Shown: positions 38,230 to 53,165 of the stretch, one piece after another
How the letters are laid out: each line of letters starts with the position of its first letter
Numbering within the stretch: the first letter of the stretch is position 1
Assembly (NCBI GenBank): GCA_963556195.1
Contig: OY744535.1
Coordinates: 88,861,449 to 88,925,448 of the forward strand
Length of the DNA: 64,000 nucleotides
Origin: Sepiola atlantica
Lineage: Eukaryota > Mollusca > Cephalopoda > Sepiida > Sepiolidae
Reading direction: 5' to 3'
Notes under the pieces: model-generated
What the model was told of the DNA's origin: nothing
Database searches by the model: none
What the model saw: only the letters and a program-made list of their open reading frames with translations
Position numbers and translations under genes: made by a program

Positions 38230-39218
38230 AAGGCTCCACCCAAAAGCAGAATTCAGAACTGGGTGGACTACTTCGAGAAGTATGGGACCGTGGAGAACTT
38301 CAACGCTGCCAGTGAGAACCGTCCAAGCCACTAAGCAAGTCCCAGGAAGCGGACAGCCGAGCTGGTCGAAAGTGTGAGAGAGTCTCTCGAGGAGAGTCCG
38401 AAACGCTCTGTGCGTAAGCGAAGTTAGTTCCTTGGTATCTCCCGTGAGACTTGCAGGAGAGTGCTGGTGAACAATATCAGGGCTTACCCATACAGGATAC
38501 AGACGCTGCAGATCCTATTTGCCTCAGACAAGAAGCAGAGGAGCGCTATGGCAGTCAAGATGCTCGATAAGACGGAAAAGACACCATATTTCCTTAACCT
38601 CCTTTGGACCTCAGATGAAGCCCACTTCCATCTTGACGGAAAGGATAACTCCAAGACAAATGTCTTCTGGGGGTCATCCAGACCCAATTAAGTAGCCACC
38701 AAGCCCCTGTACTCTCCTAATTGCACGGTGTGGGCTGCAATCTCGGGCAGAGGCATCATCGCACCAATCTTCATCGAAGAATCTGGCGCAGCAGTGACAG
38801 TCACCAAGGAGCGGTCTGTGGAGGTCCTCAAAACCTTCAAGAGTTAGCTCCAGACCCTCTACCCGTCGCTCATGAGCAAGTTCTGGTTCCAGCAAGACGG
38901 AGCAAGTTCTCACACCTCAAACCTGTCCTGAGATTGGCTGGAAGAGAACTTCGGAGGCCGAGTGATCAGTCTCAAGACTAATTTGGAGTGGCCACCCCAT
39001 AGCCCGGACCTAAGACCCCAGATTATTTCCTTTGGGGCTATCTTAAGGACAGAATGTACGCAAGGAAACCCAGAACCATCACGGAACTCAAGGAAGCCAT
39101 CAGGGAGGAGATGAGAGCCATTCCCAATTCAGTCTGTAAGAACGTCATGGACAACTTCGTTCTGCGCCTCAAGAAATGCACGGAGCTAAAAGGAGTCCAT
39201 CTAGAACACATGCTGTAG
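38230..39218 (+). pseudogene. mariner-like transposase pseudogene
   Basis: The N-terminal DNA-binding region is readable as IQNWVDYFEKYGTVENF and LEESPKRSVRKRS. The catalytic core follows: LLWTSDEAHFHLDG with the first Asp at 38,614-38,616; FWFQQDGASSHTS with the second at 38,896-38,898; WPPHSPDL with the third at 39,007-39,009. Thirty-six residues lie between the second and third Asp, so it is a D,D,D enzyme but not the classical DD34D spacing. It ends with a stop at 39,216-39,218. Defects: an internal stop shortly after HTS, another stop at 38,689, and a frameshift just after SPDL, beyond which YFLWGYLKDRMYARKPR reads in another frame. All three catalytic residues survive. Confidence 0.88.
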
Positions 39219-39343
39219 AACGGAGAAAAAAAGGCCAAAGACCCTAGTGTTTTGATATGATGTTGTGAATATAATAAACTAGTTATGCCCCAAAATTCAT
39301 TTCATTCGGACGAAACACTAAGAAACAGGACCTAATTAGATTT

Positions 39344-39367
39344 GGGGCCCGTTTTTCTGGGGTTACC

Positions 39368-39370
<3 letters not shown>
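39344..39370 (-). repeat. mariner right terminal inverted repeat
   Basis: GGGGCCCGTTT...TACCCTG, followed at once by TATATA. Confidence 0.88.

Positions 39371-39440
<70 letters not shown>
39371..39440. repeat. (TA)n tract, right half
   Basis: Continuation of the tract at 37,961-38,037 beyond the mariner. Confidence 0.95.
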
Positions 39441-39442
<2 letters not shown>

Positions 39443-42400
39443 ACGGAGTCCTTGTTTTGATTTCCCATGTCTTATTTCTCATTATGTTACTTTCTGTAAA
39501 TTCCTAATGCACATGTACCTTTCTAACTGACCGAATAATAGCTATCCCTTTATATAGACGTATGTCAATATGTTTTTGCATTTCGGCAGATGTACACTAT
39601 ACATAACAGGCTACCTAAAAGAATGTTAAAGGTACATTCCGTTATACGCAATTCTACGTAACACCACACTTCAGATAGTAAAATGTATGAAACAAATGAT
39701 TTTACATTTGCCAAACAACTGAGTTTGCGACAATTTCTAAACGTTGTACTTGTATTTATCTTATTATCGCTCTCTCTATATTTTCCATAATATTGTAATA
39801 ATACAATTTAGTAGAGTCTAGATTAGGAGTATGTCGTTGTATATCTATTTGCGCCAAGCAGATAGTTAAACAGCGAGTTCATACAAAATGTCATAATTTA
39901 GTTTCTCCAAGTATTGGAAAGCGTTGTCATTACTCCGCGTTCAATAGGTTTATATGTTTAATCTGTATCGGTGCATTGATAGTTTCTCATATTTCTATCA
40001 TAGTATTATGGGAGTACATGTAGTTCTCATTGACTCCCGTTAGACACATAGTAGTAGACTTGTTAATTAAGAATAATGCACCGAAATTAAATAATGTGTA
40101 GTAAAACGTAAGTATTTTTTTTAAGTAGTGACTTTATATAAAAGACAATGATTTTCATATTACTTTGAATTTTAAATATCGAACTATTTGACTCGGTTCG
40201 TCTTGTATTAAATAATAACATTTTAAAATACGCCTATGTATTTTCCAGACATTATTATAGTCGATTTCATTGCAAAGGTTTCTCTTTTTATTTTGAAATT
40301 ATTAATTTCCTGCTGGCTTCGTTGAATTTTCCTTCACTCTTTTTAAACATATTTTTCTTTCAATTCTTGCTTCTTAGACTGATATTGTTCTTCAATTCAC
40401 GTGTACAATTCTGATAGGACACAAATTGAATTAAGGATAAACAAAAAACAACAACAACATATATATCGTGATTGAAATTAGAACGGATGGACACCATTGT
40501 TAGTTGATTTCCAATTATGATTCACAGCAGTTGTTATCAGTTGATATTCTGGCACTTTTAATCAGTTTCCGTCTTCTCTGGTAGGACACGTCGCTGCCAA
40601 ATATTTGTTGATGGATCACTGTTCATAAGGTGTCATGTTTGGTGTTGCGTTTCCAATAAACAATCAGTATTTTAAAATGGCGTTTCTATGTTGTATTTCT
40701 ACAGCAATAAATATTGCTGTTAAAACCAGGTGCATATGAGTGCATAACATATCTGTGTAAACAAATAGTATGTTTAGTCTTTAATGAAGAAATATCATTT
40801 CAGCTATTCTTTGTTTTCTATTATCTCCTCTTAGTGGAACTCAATTTAGTACCTGATATAAATTTTTCAGGGTATACATTTGTACCAGATATTTTAGACT
40901 ATTTCATAGCCTATCTGATTTTTATTTCTATTAACGTATTTTTTCATGTTCAAATGGTATGATCCATAAGAGACAAAGCAGGAGCTATTTCATTACCACA
41001 AGAAAAAAACATTTCTTTTTAAATCTAGATGTTATCATGCTGGAATATTCAAAAGATTCTTACTACAAAAAATGATTTCTAAATATTCAAAGCTCACCCT
41101 AACCCTAAACTTAACTCTTACATCTAAGAGCTAATCGGATTGAGGAGTACCGCTAAAAATGTGTGTAGTTGACTACTCTAACTGGCTACAATAAACCGGA
41201 ATGTGGGATAATTAAACGTCTAATTTATATACCACTAACTGACAGCGACCCGAACTTAGATTTAGTGGAATTAGAATTAGTTAAGTGCTGCAATAAGTTA
41301 GAGTGGCTCGGAAGTTAGGCATAGGGGTACGTTAAGTTTATATATAATACTAATCTCCGACTCCAAATTTCAAAATAATTGTTTTGTTTGTTGTTTTTCT
41401 TCTTATTTTCGCCCAGTTATTCGGAGTGCTGACACGTAATCGCCTAAAATAGGAGCATCACATTTGGATAGGGGGGTCATTAACGGAGGCAGTAAATCTT
41501 CAATTTTACCAAAAATAACAGATTACTCGTAACCTTCTCATGTTTTAGAGCCATTTTATAAATTATCACCGTCGTAATAGGCAATACCAGAACACATATT
41601 AACCGAAAAGAAATTGCTTGCGTAAAGAAAGTTAACATGTACCATTATTTTTATAATAAATAGAAAATACATATTCATGTTAAAATATTTAAATTAGTAA
41701 ACTATTGGTTAATAATATTTAGTTGACAAGTAGTTTTACATTAGGAAGAAACACATTTCTGTTTTAAAAATAGTTAAATGGAAACAACTATACATGAATA
41801 AATATAGATTATATATTTGTATAATTTGTTTAAAGAACATTAAGTTTACAATGGCAATTGGGTTTACAGAAAAATAGAAAGAAACACTTTACATGCATTT
41901 AATAAATATTAAATGCACGTGATGCATGTAAAGTAAACTACAGACATTGTGTAAGACATCCATCATAAGATTTCCACGTATTCACCCAGTTTAGGTAGAC
42001 GCTTGAACAGTACCGTGTATCCTGTATATATGTATGTGTTCAGAATACAATCATGCCTTATGAAAAACAAAACACCAACAATAGAATTAAAAGAAAACAT
42101 GTATTGTTCGTGAACATGACTGGGTTTACTCTTTCATTTTGTACATTGAAAAATGTATATAATAAATTAGGTAAATGATGTTTGTTATGAAAATACAGTT
42201 AAAAAGTCTGAGTAAAAAGATGTGAACGTATGCATGTGTGTGTGGGGGTAGATATATTTCTTACATAGAAGCATAGTTTGCTTTAAAGCAGCCTTGAACT
42301 GAAACGAGGACATAGACGGTCTGACTGATGTGAGCGGCTGTAGGTCCTGAGTCAGATAGAGGTTTGTGTTTGCGTGCGTGTGTATGTGAGTAGTGTGCTT

Positions 42401-43209
42401 GTGTGTAAGCGAACACATGTTTTTGTAACAGCCAGCAGACCGAGGAAATATTTGGGTGATGTGTCTTCAGTCAAAGCGGGAAGAGGAATAGATTTTGCAT
42501 GTGCAGCTTATTTTATAGTCACTGATAGGAGCGCCACCTGCCGGGCAAGCAACTCTGGAATGGCAACAGTCTTTAGCGGTTTCCATAGTTGATGGGAGAG
42601 TTCTATTAAATCATGGATTGTATAACGTCTTTCCCAGGCATTTTATAAGTCAGGTGGCAAAGTTTGAGTGCATATGCTTTGGAACAGTGATGGGAATGAG
42701 CACAGAAGTGTTGTTGTTTGATAGGAGACTTCCCCTCGTAGACTAGCTAATTATCTAGTCTACACTATTATTTTATCTATATGTAAGCGGTCGAAGATTT
42801 CATAAAGTCATATTTTTTTATGGAAAAATACAAATTAATTCATGAACAATTCACCCTTTAAATTAACTAATTTAAGTAAGGTTCAACGTACTGTCCCACT
42901 GTTATCTGAGAAAAATCGTAATTATTAAGCATTGCTTAGATTTGAGAAGTCGAAAATCACGATATGTATACTTTTTTTTTAAGTTTCCGTTTTGGATGGA
43001 TAATCACCTGAATGGCTGGTATCAATTAAGTGTCGAATCTATATTATCAAAGCAACATGTGATACCCGGAAGGTAATTGTTGAAACACTTAAAACTTACA
43101 TTGTTTTTCGAACGTATATAGCGGTTACATAACACACTGAATAAGTGGATTATTGAAATGATCAGAATTTAGCTGAAGTGGGAGAACTGGTTTGAATTAA
43201 ACTACTATG

Positions 43210-43212
<3 letters not shown>
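39441..43212. other. 3.8 kb AT-rich DNA, no recognised feature
   Basis: An 82-residue frame (40,714-40,962, +) and a 77-residue frame (42,185-42,418, -) show no motif. CCCTAACCCTAAA at about 41,097-41,109 is too short for a telomeric repeat. 41,885-41,935 holds TTTACATGCATTTAATAAAT and its near inverse, a short palindrome. Confidence 0.45.

Positions 43213-43294
<82 letters not shown>
43213..43294. repeat. (TA)n microsatellite
   Basis: 82 bp with one ACATATAAA interruption. Confidence 0.95.
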
Positions 43295-43299
<5 letters not shown>

Positions 43300-43414
43300 T
43301 TAATGGCAATAAATGTATTAGCATATACTATCAGTTACCTTTTACTTTGCAATCTCTTTAAAAGATTCAGCTCGATGATTGTCAATTAGTGACAACGGAG
43401 CATATATAAGTCAG

Positions 43415-43694
43415 GTTCATATTACATTCCAATAACCATGTTTTTATTTTATTATTTTTATCTTTATTTCATCACATTTAAAAAAAACATAACATTTCTG
43501 TGAGATATATGTTTTACGGTCCGTTTGATTAGTCTTGTGCCAAATATGTTCGATATTAACATAAAAATGTTGTTTGGCACAAGACAAATGAAACGGACCG
43601 TAAAAATATTTATCACAGAAATGTTATTTTTTTTGGAAATGTGAAAAATAAAAATAATAAAATAAAAACATGGTTATTGGAATATAATATGAAA

Positions 43695-43695
<1 letters not shown>
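43415..43695. repeat. 281-bp palindrome (fold-back element)
   Basis: Arms of about 125 bp read as inverted copies with few differences: GTTCATATTACATTCCAATA at the left end and TATTGGAATATAATATGAAAC at the right, continuing through ACGGTCCGTTTGATTAGTC against GACAAATGAAACGGACCGT, to TGTGCCAAA / TTTGGCACA around a 28-base centre. The right end abuts a TA tract four bases on. No coding potential. If transcribed it would make a long dsRNA hairpin. Confidence 0.88.

Positions 43696-43698
<3 letters not shown>

Positions 43699-43742
<44 letters not shown>
43699..43742. repeat. (TA)n microsatellite
   Basis: Directly beside the right end of the palindrome. Confidence 0.95.
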
Positions 43743-43746
<4 letters not shown>

Positions 43747-44083
43747 TGTTACAGCAGTTTAGGTCAACAATATTTCTAGTTTAAAAGTATTCTAAATTTT
43801 TAGTAATTAAACTAAGTTAGGTGTGGATTGCTTAGCTTACAATAATTGAAATTGGGCGTTAAATGATTTACGTGTTCAGTTTAATAGTGTGGGAGTTGTC
43901 TTTATATAATTAGTTTATCAAACTGTTCTTGTGCGTTAGTTGAAATATGTCATACAGATATGTATGTCAGATAATCATGTGAATACCTCTTGTCTTTCTC
44001 TCGACTGGTTAAAAATAATACGAAAATGACGTTTAATTAAAAACCTGCGTTTCATATATTTATCGTATATATTAAAATAAAAT

Positions 44084-44086
<3 letters not shown>

Positions 44087-44142
<56 letters not shown>
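44087..44142. repeat. (TA)n microsatellite
   Basis: 56 bp, pure. No recognisable element at either side. Confidence 0.95.
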
Positions 44143-44145
<3 letters not shown>

Positions 44146-45650
44146 ATTTAAAACATTCGTTATGAAGTAAAATAAAGACTAGCTACAGTGATTGAAAAAT
44201 AAATCATAGTTTCGAACATATTATAGTAAAAGTAATGTTATTCTTAACTTCTTTGATGACAAGATTACTTTATTTATATTGAATAATTCAAATAATTACA
44301 AAATAATTCTTCAATTAAATTATAATTTCGAATCGATTGATCTTTTGCTGCAATATACCAATATTATTTTCAAACATACACTGCAATGAGCAATGATAGC
44401 ATGAGATTTTTTTTTCGCGCAGGACAAATTTATATTATTTTATGTATAATTTGAAAATGAGGATATATTACCATACTTATATACATTATTGAACCCGATT
44501 CCCTTGACAAATTGATGAGTGTATTACATTGTGATCAAAATATCTACAGTCTATTGCAGAATCTTCATTCGAGCTTGGCATTTAAAAGAGGAAATTCAAC
44601 TTTTTATTATTTACACTCAACTTGGAAATTTCAGAAAATTAAAAAAAAACATACATGTGAATACAGTGTCAATGACTTTGGGTTAGAGTAAACATATATC
44701 AATATAGACTGGTAACGACAGGTGTGTATTAAGGGTTATTAAAAAATATAAATGTATCTAAATTATTCTCAAAGGAGCTTTATTTGCACTTACTATGACA
44801 CAACCAATACGGAGTTCACTATTTAAACCTGTCCCAAACTTTGAATATTAAAAACAAACACAAATTAATAATACAAAAGCTTATAGTGCCTTATTGGTTG
44901 AGTATCCAACGACTTTTATTCATCATTCAATCCCTGGTGAAATCTGCTAGCTCTGAAATCAAGATATGTCTTGATCTTTCATTTATTATGAAAGAAATGC
45001 TTCATATAAAAATATAATTGTTCAGATTTAATTACTTATAACATACTAATAATATGATGGCGTTTTATAAATTGTCTTCTAACGCTTACAGTATAGTCGT
45101 ATGCCCTAAAGATGCACGGTTCACATCTAAATTGAATGGAATAAGTAGAATTGAAAAACAAAGTTAACTCTTATTATAAACACCTAAAGTTAATGAGTCC
45201 ATTAATAACTGGGGTTTACAACTGAGTGTTTGTTACGAATCTGGTAATGCTAATACGCACATTCAAACATCAATGGAAATCGAAAGAATCAGATAAATTA
45301 CGTTATAATATAATAAATGTTCCATTTATTTTGCTTTTTTAACTAATTAAAATAAATACTTACAAATATACATTAACATATATTGGTAAGTAATTCTTTT
45401 TCAATTTTTATAAGGTTGAGACGAATTAGAAATACATTTATCACTTATCATTTATTCCTATTCAAGCGTTTTTTATTAAAGGATAGTTTAACACAAATTG
45501 CTCAAGATGTGTGTAAGTTTGAAATTTTGTTATCGGTGGCAGGTATGACCATGTCAATAACCCACTTTTACCATCATAGTTGATATATTTAAAAAAAAAT
45601 GAAAATCGACCTATATTGTTAACCAGGTTAATAAACAAACTCTTTGGCAA
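44143..45650. other. AT-rich DNA, nothing recognised
   Basis: No motif, RNA or repeat seen. Confidence 0.45.
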
Positions 45651-45651
45651 T

Positions 45652-48428
<2,777 letters not shown>

Positions 48429-48439
48429 ATATATACATG

Positions 48440-48501
<62 letters not shown>
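48429..48501. repeat. (TA)n tract ending in TG-rich sequence
   Basis: TA repeat followed by GGTGTGTGTGTACGTGTGCG. Confidence 0.95.
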
Positions 48502-48502
<1 letters not shown>

Positions 48503-50000
48503 TGGTGTGTGTGTACGTGTGCGTGTTGTGCGTGATATTATTTGTGCATGTTGTATTTTATTTGTGATAATTAGCAGTACTCAACTATTTATGAGGAAAA
48601 CCACTACCTAAATGTGAGGGGGGAATAATATTTTATTCACCAGTCTAGGGTTTCCATATAAAAGCGTATGTACCTCTAAAATATAACTATCCACTTACAC
48701 GTGTTTTCGCCTGACGATCCAAAAGCGTAGATACACCGAGATATACACCAATCTGAGACTCTAAAAGACACCAGGGACTGAAATCCGAGCACATATAATA
48801 GACTAAGCATGACATTTTATTATATATATATATGAGTTCTGCGTAGAGCTGTTTAGTATTTTATTAACGAATACTAACACTCTCCGTCGCAGGAATACAA
48901 ATAGTAGACATCACATTTTTAATGAGACTCAGACCGATTCCAAGCGTGTGTAAAACATAGGAATGTCATCGTCGACTTTACTAAGCGAACGACAACTCAA
49001 AACATCATAAATCATCGTGCTTTTTGTCTGAGATTCTATGAGTGTTGTGTTAGTATGCACTGCATCTATGTTATTGTGTATACAATCCGGGTACGGTGAA
49101 TGAAAGCATTTGCAGAAATAATTCCATTAAGATTTTGAATTATACTTTTAGTGTCAACATTGTTTTAAAAGGACACATGCCGTTCGAAAGGAAATCAAGT
49201 ATTCATAACCACAATAATTTTAGGAGGGTAAAACATGAAAAGACGACAATGTGTACATGATATTAACATAAATAAGTCTACGGAATATGCGGCGATCGTT
49301 TAAAGTTAAATGTCAATACGGAAATATTTAGACGGATTTTGAATCTTTAATAGCGTTATATTTATTCATTATTTGGTACAGATAATACGTACAACATAAT
49401 ACCATTGGTTTCAAGGCCGGAAGGTGTTGACCTCCCGGCTATTTTCAGTTTTGTTGCTATTTTATAGATAAAATGGACGGTTCTGTATAAGCTACGATCG
49501 GATACGTTATTAGCTTTTAAGTGTTAAATTAGTATCGTCTAAGTTTTATGTAAGAGAAAGATATGTGAGATTAGAAACCTTTCTACAATACAAAAAAAGT
49601 GAATTAAATTTAAAAATGAAGATTTAAAATTAAAACATATTTTCCCCGTAAGTCAGTTTTTGTCAACTGCTATTTATATCTGAGGCGCAATTGATTAGGA
49701 AGTGTTCAATTGGTTTCGTCTTAAGGCTGTGCTAAAGAAAGATATGAGAAGAAAAAAAACTTAGATAAGTGAGGTTAACAATTAAATTAATAAAAATATA
49801 ATACAACATTTAAAATAATTAAAAAATTTTAAATGCAACATTTAAAATTTAAAATTAAAAAAAAGGAAAAAGAAAACACCTCTTAAGAAAGTAGTTCAAG
49901 AAATTTTCTTAAGAGTTTTTTTTCTTTTTTCTTCTTAAGTTGTTTCAATTAGGGCAACACCACATTGGGTGTTGTCAGTTGTTGGGGTCTTGTTTCAGGT
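48502..50000. other. AT-rich DNA with one small GC hairpin
   Basis: GCCGGAAGGT / ACCTCCCGGC pair at 49,416-49,439 with loop GTTG. No gene seen. Confidence 0.45.
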
Positions 50001-50006
50001 ATATAA

Positions 50007-50064
50007 TTCCCCTGATGAATTGCCAAGCCAGAACCTGCTTGAGTAGAGAAACACGTGTAGAGAA
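50007..50064 (+). ncRNA. hammerhead ribozyme candidate, conserved core intact
   Basis: Stem I: TTCCC (50,007-50,011) with GAGAA (50,060-50,064), four of five pairs. Core CTGATGA at 50,012-50,018. Stem II: ATTGC-CAAGC with GCTTG-A-GTAGA, nine pairs including two G-U, one bulged A and an A-A closing mismatch, with loop CAGAACCT. GAA at 50,048-50,050. Stem III AC/GT with loop ACGT (50,051-50,058). Cleavage triplet GTA ends at 50,059. Every base of the hammerhead consensus core is present. Stem I is short and stem III minimal, as in retroelement hammerheads. It lies 110 bp from a TA tract. Confidence 0.6.
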
Positions 50065-50170
50065 ACATGATTTATCTTTGAAAAATCTGAAAAATAAAAA
50101 TAAATGTGAAAGGAAGTTTTTTTTGTTGTGATGAATGATTTCTTGAACGCAATGTTTTGGTAAAGCTTCA

Positions 50171-50181
50171 AACCCCCCCCC

Positions 50182-50250
<69 letters not shown>
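50171..50250. repeat. C10-(CA)n-(TA)n compound microsatellite
   Basis: It separates two hammerhead-like sequences in opposite orientation (50,007-50,064 + and 50,280-50,345 -). Confidence 0.95.
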
Positions 50251-50252
<2 letters not shown>

Positions 50253-50279
50253 TATACATTTTTATTCATAAAAATATTA

Positions 50280-50345
50280 TTGCTAACATGGGGGCATACA
50301 TGTTTTGGTTGTACTCTTCACAGAGAGTCTACCTCTTCAGACCAA
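50280..50345 (-). ncRNA. hammerhead-like fold with G12 to A change
   Basis: Minus strand: stem I TTGGT/AGCAA (one G-G mismatch). Core CTGAAGA (50,340-50,334). Stem II GGT/ACC closed by an inner ACTCT/AGAGT helix with loop CTGTGA. AAAA (50,306-50,303) stands where GAAA is expected. Stem III is a perfect ACATG/CATGT, with triplet GTT ending at 50,285. All three helices form. The lost G12, possibly a CpG transition, predicts inactivity. Confidence 0.6.
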
Positions 50346-50639
50346 AGAAGACAGACGAGTGAGCTGGATTTGGGAAACCTTCCCTTTAAATAAATCTTTT
50401 TGATGATAGGCTATTTTTTATATGAATACTTATCGGAGTACATACTTTACTTGTTTACTCGTTCAATTAATTTCTATCTTTTTTACCATTTTTATTACCT
50501 GCCTTTTATTCTTTCCTTTTTCTATTGCTGTATAACCTACTTAACCTGGATTCTTTTCTTCTGTGTTAAACTCTTCAAACGTTTAATCTATTTACAAAAT
50601 CATTCAATCATAAATATCGGGTATTTATATAAAGTACGC

Positions 50640-50651
50640 ACGTGTGTACAC

Positions 50652-50695
<44 letters not shown>

Positions 50696-50869
50696 ATATA
50701 CATGCATATATAACACACATAAATATACGCATGTATCCATACACAGATATACATATATATATATACACATATATGCATTTTCAAGCATAAATATCTGATC
50801 TTAATATAAAATACTCACATGCACACAAATTAATAGATACACAAGTACTCACATACAATATATAAACAT

Positions 50870-50920
<51 letters not shown>

Positions 50921-50970
50921 TATCAAACACAAATATATACGCATATACATAGACACGGATATGCACACAC

Positions 50971-51003
<33 letters not shown>

Positions 51004-51331
51004 TATACCATATACATATGTTTATATAACATACCCACCAACTCATATACATGAACATGTACGTACAGTACGAATAGAAATAACATCATAGGCCTAAAAA
51101 TATGCCCATTTAACCTACGCCTACTACACACGATATATATATACAAATAAAAAATAAAATAAAAATAAAAATAAAAAATACAATATAAATAAAATAAAAT
51201 AAAAATATACAAATTTTACACCCGTATAAACATACCCATGCATATAAGATATTAGTCCAAGTATCCATACCTATACATACGCATATATCTGGATCCAATA
51301 ATACACAGACACGTATGTATATATATATACA

Positions 51332-51382
<51 letters not shown>

Positions 51383-51702
51383 CTATGAACATATTAACAC
51401 ACGCATACAAATACATTTACACCCACACCCATAAATACATACATGTACATCACTACATATGTATACCTAAATATCGTTATATATACATATATAACATAGA
51501 TAAACTATACATACATGTATACACATAAATACCATTATAGATACATGTACATATAACTGCACATATAACATAAATATACATAACATCATCATATAAACGC
51601 AGACAACGTACACACCCATAGACATGTGTATACAGACATGTGTATGCCTGTAAACAAACACGTATAAATGTACTCACACATCGATATTTCTATAATTAGA
51701 AC
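50640..51702. repeat. cryptic simple sequence, TA/CA/ACATA-rich
   Basis: TA tracts (50,654-50,695; 50,884-50,923; 50,970-51,008; 51,337-51,373) inside ACACATA/TACATG-rich DNA and an A-rich (AAATA)n segment (51,145-51,208). The Y/I/C/H-rich frames on both strands are composition artefacts. Confidence 0.85.
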
Positions 51703-51773
51703 AAAAGAGCGTATATATATATATATATTTTTTTTTTTTTTAATTTTTTTTTATTTTTAAATACAGATTTTAA

Positions 51774-51847
51774 TCAGACATGGACCAGTGGTTTCTGACA
51801 GGAAACGGGGTTAAATCCCTGATTCCGTCTTCTTCAGCATAGTCTGA
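51774..51847 (-). ncRNA. hammerhead ribozyme candidate, core intact
   Basis: Minus strand, 74 nt. Stem I: TCAGAC-T-ATG with CAT-GTCTGA, nine pairs with one bulged T. Core CTGAAGA (51,837-51,831). Stem II: A-A closing mismatch, then GAC/GTC, bulge, GGAA/TTCC, a 3x3 internal loop and GGG/CCC around ATTTAA. GAA at 51,795-51,793. Stem III ACC/GGT with loop ACT. Cleavage triplet GTC, with the predicted cut between 51,783 and 51,782. All conserved core bases are present. The long stem I and bulged stem II leave room for the usual stem I-stem II loop contact. The best hammerhead in the window. Confidence 0.7.
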
Positions 51848-52559
51848 AATAGTAAATGATGGAATTTCATCAAAAAACAATTATAACCGTTATGAAACGC
51901 TATGCACACAGAATTTGAAATGGAGGGCCGGCGAGACGCTTAGATCAAAAAAATAGCCGTTAAGTAAGAGATTCTATATTTAGAAGTGAAGAACGAGAAA
52001 AAAAGGAAGAAAGAAAGAAAGAAAAGAGAGAAAGAAAGAAAGAAAGAAGGGAAAAATAAAATGAAATTAAATTAAATTTATAATAATAAAAAAATTAATT
52101 AAGAGTAAATAAAATATTATGTTTATATGTAGAACATAATTAAAGGTACGGAACTCTAATTAATTAAATTATCTAAAAAGGGGAGGTAACTATTTATTAT
52201 TATATAAAATATATATATGTATATACAATTCACGATTGTTTCAATTAATACATATCAAATTAAAGTAAAAATATAAAGATTAATAAAAATACATTAATAT
52301 ATAAATAAAAAATCAATATATAAATTAAAAAAATCAATATATAATTAAAATATCAATATATAAATAAAAAAATCGTAAACAAGCACTCCTTATTTATTGG
52401 AAGGATCGAGTGACTTAAGCCTTCCTAGAGCCCTACACACATTTTTCAGACACTTATATACTTCTACTGCAGACTTCTCGTTCTACGAACCTGATCGCAG
52501 TTCGTTTTTCTTTTCTCCATTTTCTCCCTCTTTTTTCTTTAAATTTTATATTTTTAAAT

Positions 52560-53165
52560 TTTATTTATTCGACTTTTTATTTATTTATATATTGATTATT
52601 ATTTATATATTGATTTTTTATTCATATATTGATTTTTTTATTTATACATGCATACGAGTGTATATATATATGTATATATATATATATACATATATATATG
52701 TGTGTATGTATATGTGTATATGTACGTGTGTATATATATATTTATTTTTTGATTTTTATTTATATATGAATTTTTATTTATATATTGATTTTTTATTTAT
52801 ATATTAGTTTTTTATTTATATATTTATTTATTTATATATTGATTTTTTATTTTTTATTTATATTTTTATTTATATTTTTATTTACATTTTGATTTTTGAT
52901 TTTTGATTTATATATTATTATTTTTTTGTTTATATATTGATTTTATTTATATATCGAATTTATTCATATATTGATTTTTAAAATTTTATTTATATATTGA
53001 TTTTTTGATTTTTTTTTATATATTGATTTTTTATTTATATATTGATTTTTGATTTTTGATTTTTATTTATATATTGATTTTTTTATATATATATTGATAT
53101 TTTAATTATATATTGATTTTTTATTTATATATTGATTTTTTATTTATATATTTATTTATTTTTAA
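52560..53165. repeat. AT-rich minisatellite (TTTATATATTGATTTT)n
   Basis: Irregular 17-20-bp units of T-rich sequence. The complementary A-rich form lies at 52,310-52,373, so the inverted-repeat symmetry continues inward. A TA/GTATA tract interrupts at 52,662-52,740. Confidence 0.8.

Larger units (their letters stand above)
38038..39370 (+). mobile_element. full-length mariner/IS630-type transposon, inactive
   Basis: 1,333 bp between (TA)n arms. The terminal inverted repeats are 27 bp with five mismatches: CAGGGTGACTC...AACGGGCCCC on the left, and CAGGGTAACCC...AACGGGCCCC on the right when inverted. It contains one degenerate transposase on the same strand. The TA target duplication cannot be separated from the surrounding TA repeat. 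Both ends and the whole coding region are present, so the copy was lost by point decay, not truncation. Confidence 0.9.

Noticed and set aside
38484..38913. Minus-strand frames inside the mariner
   Set aside because: Antisense of the transposase reading.
41097..41109. CCCTAACCCTAAA as telomeric repeat
   Set aside because: Barely two units, with no extension.
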